In this document: in pieces, positions 32,555-33,480 of the stretch
Layout of the letters: every line of letters starts with the position of its first letter
How positions within the stretch are numbered: the stretch's first letter is position 1
DNA from: CAYUCJ01 sp049282265
GTDB lineage: Bacteria > Desulfobacterota > DSM-4660 > Desulfatiglandales > Desulfatiglandaceae
Reading direction: 5' to 3'
Assembly: GCA_049282265.1 (NCBI GenBank)
Contig: JBAPTR010000056.1
Coordinates: forward strand, 1-33,480
Length of the DNA: 33,480 bases
Notes under the pieces: generated by a model
The model's input: the letters and a program-made list of their open reading frames with translations, nothing else
The model's database searches: none
What the model was told of the DNA's origin: nothing
Made by a program: the position numbers and the translations under genes

Positions 32555-33480
32555 ATGTCTGAGGAGATAACAATCATCGGCGCTGGTCGTATGGGCCTGG
32601 GCATTGCTCAGGTGATGGCGACAGCCGGGTGCTCCGTAAATCTGGTCAGCAGGCAGATGTCTACCCTATGCAAAGCCATGGAAGAGATTGAATCGAATCT
32701 TATATTCTTGCGGAACCTGGGACGGTTGGATACGCCGGTCGATACTATTCTAGGTCGAATAGCCCTGGAAAAGGGCATTTCAGAGCATATATTTGACTGT
32801 GATTTCCTGTTCGAAGCGATTCCAGAAGATCCGGACCTTAAAAAGATCTTATTCTCCGAACTCAACCCGCATCTAAAAGAGAGGACCATAATCGCTTCTA
32901 CTACTTCAACAATAAACTTGAGCACCTTTAAGGGAATTTTCGAAAAGCCTGACCGCTTTTTGATTACACACTGGCTCAATCCAGCCTTTATCATGCCACT
33001 GGTAGAGATTGCTGTCGGTGAGGAGACTTCAAAAGACACTGCGGAGCGGATGAAAGCCTTCTTGAAAGAAATAGGCAAAATTCCTGTGGTATTGAAGGAT
33101 AGCCCTGGATTTATTCTGGCCCGTTTCCAGACAGGAATTTATAACGAAGCGGTAAGAATGTTGGAGGAAGGTATAGCTTCTGCGGAGGACATTGATACGG
33201 TCACCAAAATAGGGCTCGGCTTCAGGCTTATGGGATTCGGGGCCTTAGAATTTGTGGACCTGGGCGGCCTGGATATCCTCTATTATACGGGGCAATTTCT
33301 ACACTCCGTGCTCCATAAGGATCAATTCAAAACGCCGGATCTGGTGATGGAAAAGATGAAAAAGAATGAGATTGGTCCAAGGACCGGAAAAGGTATTTAC
33401 GATTTTTCAGAGACTGATACCCGATCGCTTTTTGAAAATCGCTATCGGGGATTTCTTGAACTTCTCGATTTCATTAAATC
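32555..33480 (+). CDS. 3-hydroxyacyl-CoA dehydrogenase, partial at window end
   Basis: The frame runs off the right edge after 308 codons. It starts with a Rossmann NAD-binding loop GAGRMG (9-14), has the FEAIPED strand (86-92) and the catalytic His in THWLNPAF (His139) followed by MPLVEIAVG, and a C-terminal helical domain from about 185 (DSPGFILARF, VDLGGLDILYY, RTGKGIYDF). This is the 3-hydroxyacyl-CoA dehydrogenase family that oxidises 3-hydroxyacyl-CoA to 3-oxoacyl-CoA with NAD; the THWLNP form differs from the GxHFFNP of butyryl-type enzymes, so the substrate is open. GAGAGGA lies upstream of 32555; an in-frame ATG at 32531 is an alternative start. Confidence 0.85.
   Translation, partial: MSEEITIIGAGRMGLGIAQVMATAGCSVNLVSRQMSTLCKAMEEIESNLIFLRNLGRLDTPVDTILGRIALEKGISEHIFDCDFLFEAIPEDPDLKKILFSELNPHLKERTIIASTTSTINLSTFKGIFEKPDRFLITHWLNPAFIMPLVEIAVGEETSKDTAERMKAFLKEIGKIPVVLKDSPGFILARFQTGIYNEAVRMLEEGIASAEDIDTVTKIGLGFRLMGFGALEFVDLGGLDILYYTGQFLHSVLHKDQFKTPDLVMEKMKKNEIGPRTGKGIYDFSETDTRSLFENRYRGFLELLDFIK

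Noticed and set aside
31160..33480. Direct repeat of the tRNA-Glu 3' end as a far attachment site
   Set aside because: No second copy of the T-arm and acceptor sequence was seen downstream in the window.
1..33480. CRISPR array or known defence system
   Set aside because: No regularly spaced direct repeats and no Cas, restriction or toxin-antitoxin genes recognised.

Overview
The window reads as chromosomal DNA of a Gram-negative anaerobe, most likely from the former Deltaproteobacteria (Desulfobacterota). Supporting signs are an outer-membrane lipid trafficking (Mla) operon, the gene run phoH-pgpH-ybeY-pdxJ-acpS-nnr-CBS-tsaE-lysC, a stand-alone thioredoxin-like ferredoxin, and several families of short palindromic repeats in the intergenic spaces. 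The assignment is inference from gene content, not from a marker comparison. The core is GC-rich and densely packed with ATGA-type overlaps; the right end (about 31.2-32.5 kb) is visibly AT-richer.

Layout. 1-411: no gene, but a MITE-like palindrome. 412-3.4 kb (minus strand): phosphoglucomutase, a Tat-exported MepK-like murein hydrolase beside a plus-strand scrap of an L,D-transpeptidase gene, and a [2Fe-2S] ferredoxin. 3.4-7.3 kb (minus): an unusual Mla phospholipid transport operon read as zinc-ribbon/cNMP-binding protein, mlaE, mlaF fused to a degenerate GGDEF domain, mlaD, mlaC. 7.5-20.3 kb (plus): a long housekeeping run: YjbQ, PhoH, PgpH-type 7TM-HD phosphohydrolase, YbeY, PdxJ, AcpS, NAD(P)HX repair enzyme, CBS protein, TsaE, aspartate kinase, an SLBB-HhH protein, TsaD, DUF2062 protein and RsmA. 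20.3-24.0 kb (plus): a damaged deoxynucleoside kinase gene, panC, metK and a short-type S-adenosylhomocysteine hydrolase. 24.0-24.4 kb (minus): an unknown small membrane protein. 24.6-30.9 kb (plus): a complete five-gene Dpp/Opp-type peptide ABC transporter with odd insertions in its binding protein and second permease. 31.0-31.2 kb: tRNA-Gln(CUG) and tRNA-Glu(CUC). 31.2-32.35 kb (minus): wreckage of mobile elements (integrase C-terminal half, transposase N-terminal part, a small cysteine-containing ORF). 32.55 kb to the end (plus): a 3-hydroxyacyl-CoA dehydrogenase running off the window.

How the parts fit. PhoH, PgpH and YbeY are an RNA/ribosome and nucleotide-signalling neighbourhood; TsaE and TsaD both serve tRNA t6A synthesis; RsmA and YbeY serve 16S rRNA maturation; MetK and AhcY form two steps of the SAM cycle. 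The most interesting unit is the Mla operon, where two domains normally linked to nucleotide second messengers (a cyclic-nucleotide-binding domain and a GGDEF-derived domain) are built into a lipid transporter operon, while no mlaB (STAS) gene is seen. No CRISPR array, prophage or recognised defence system was found.
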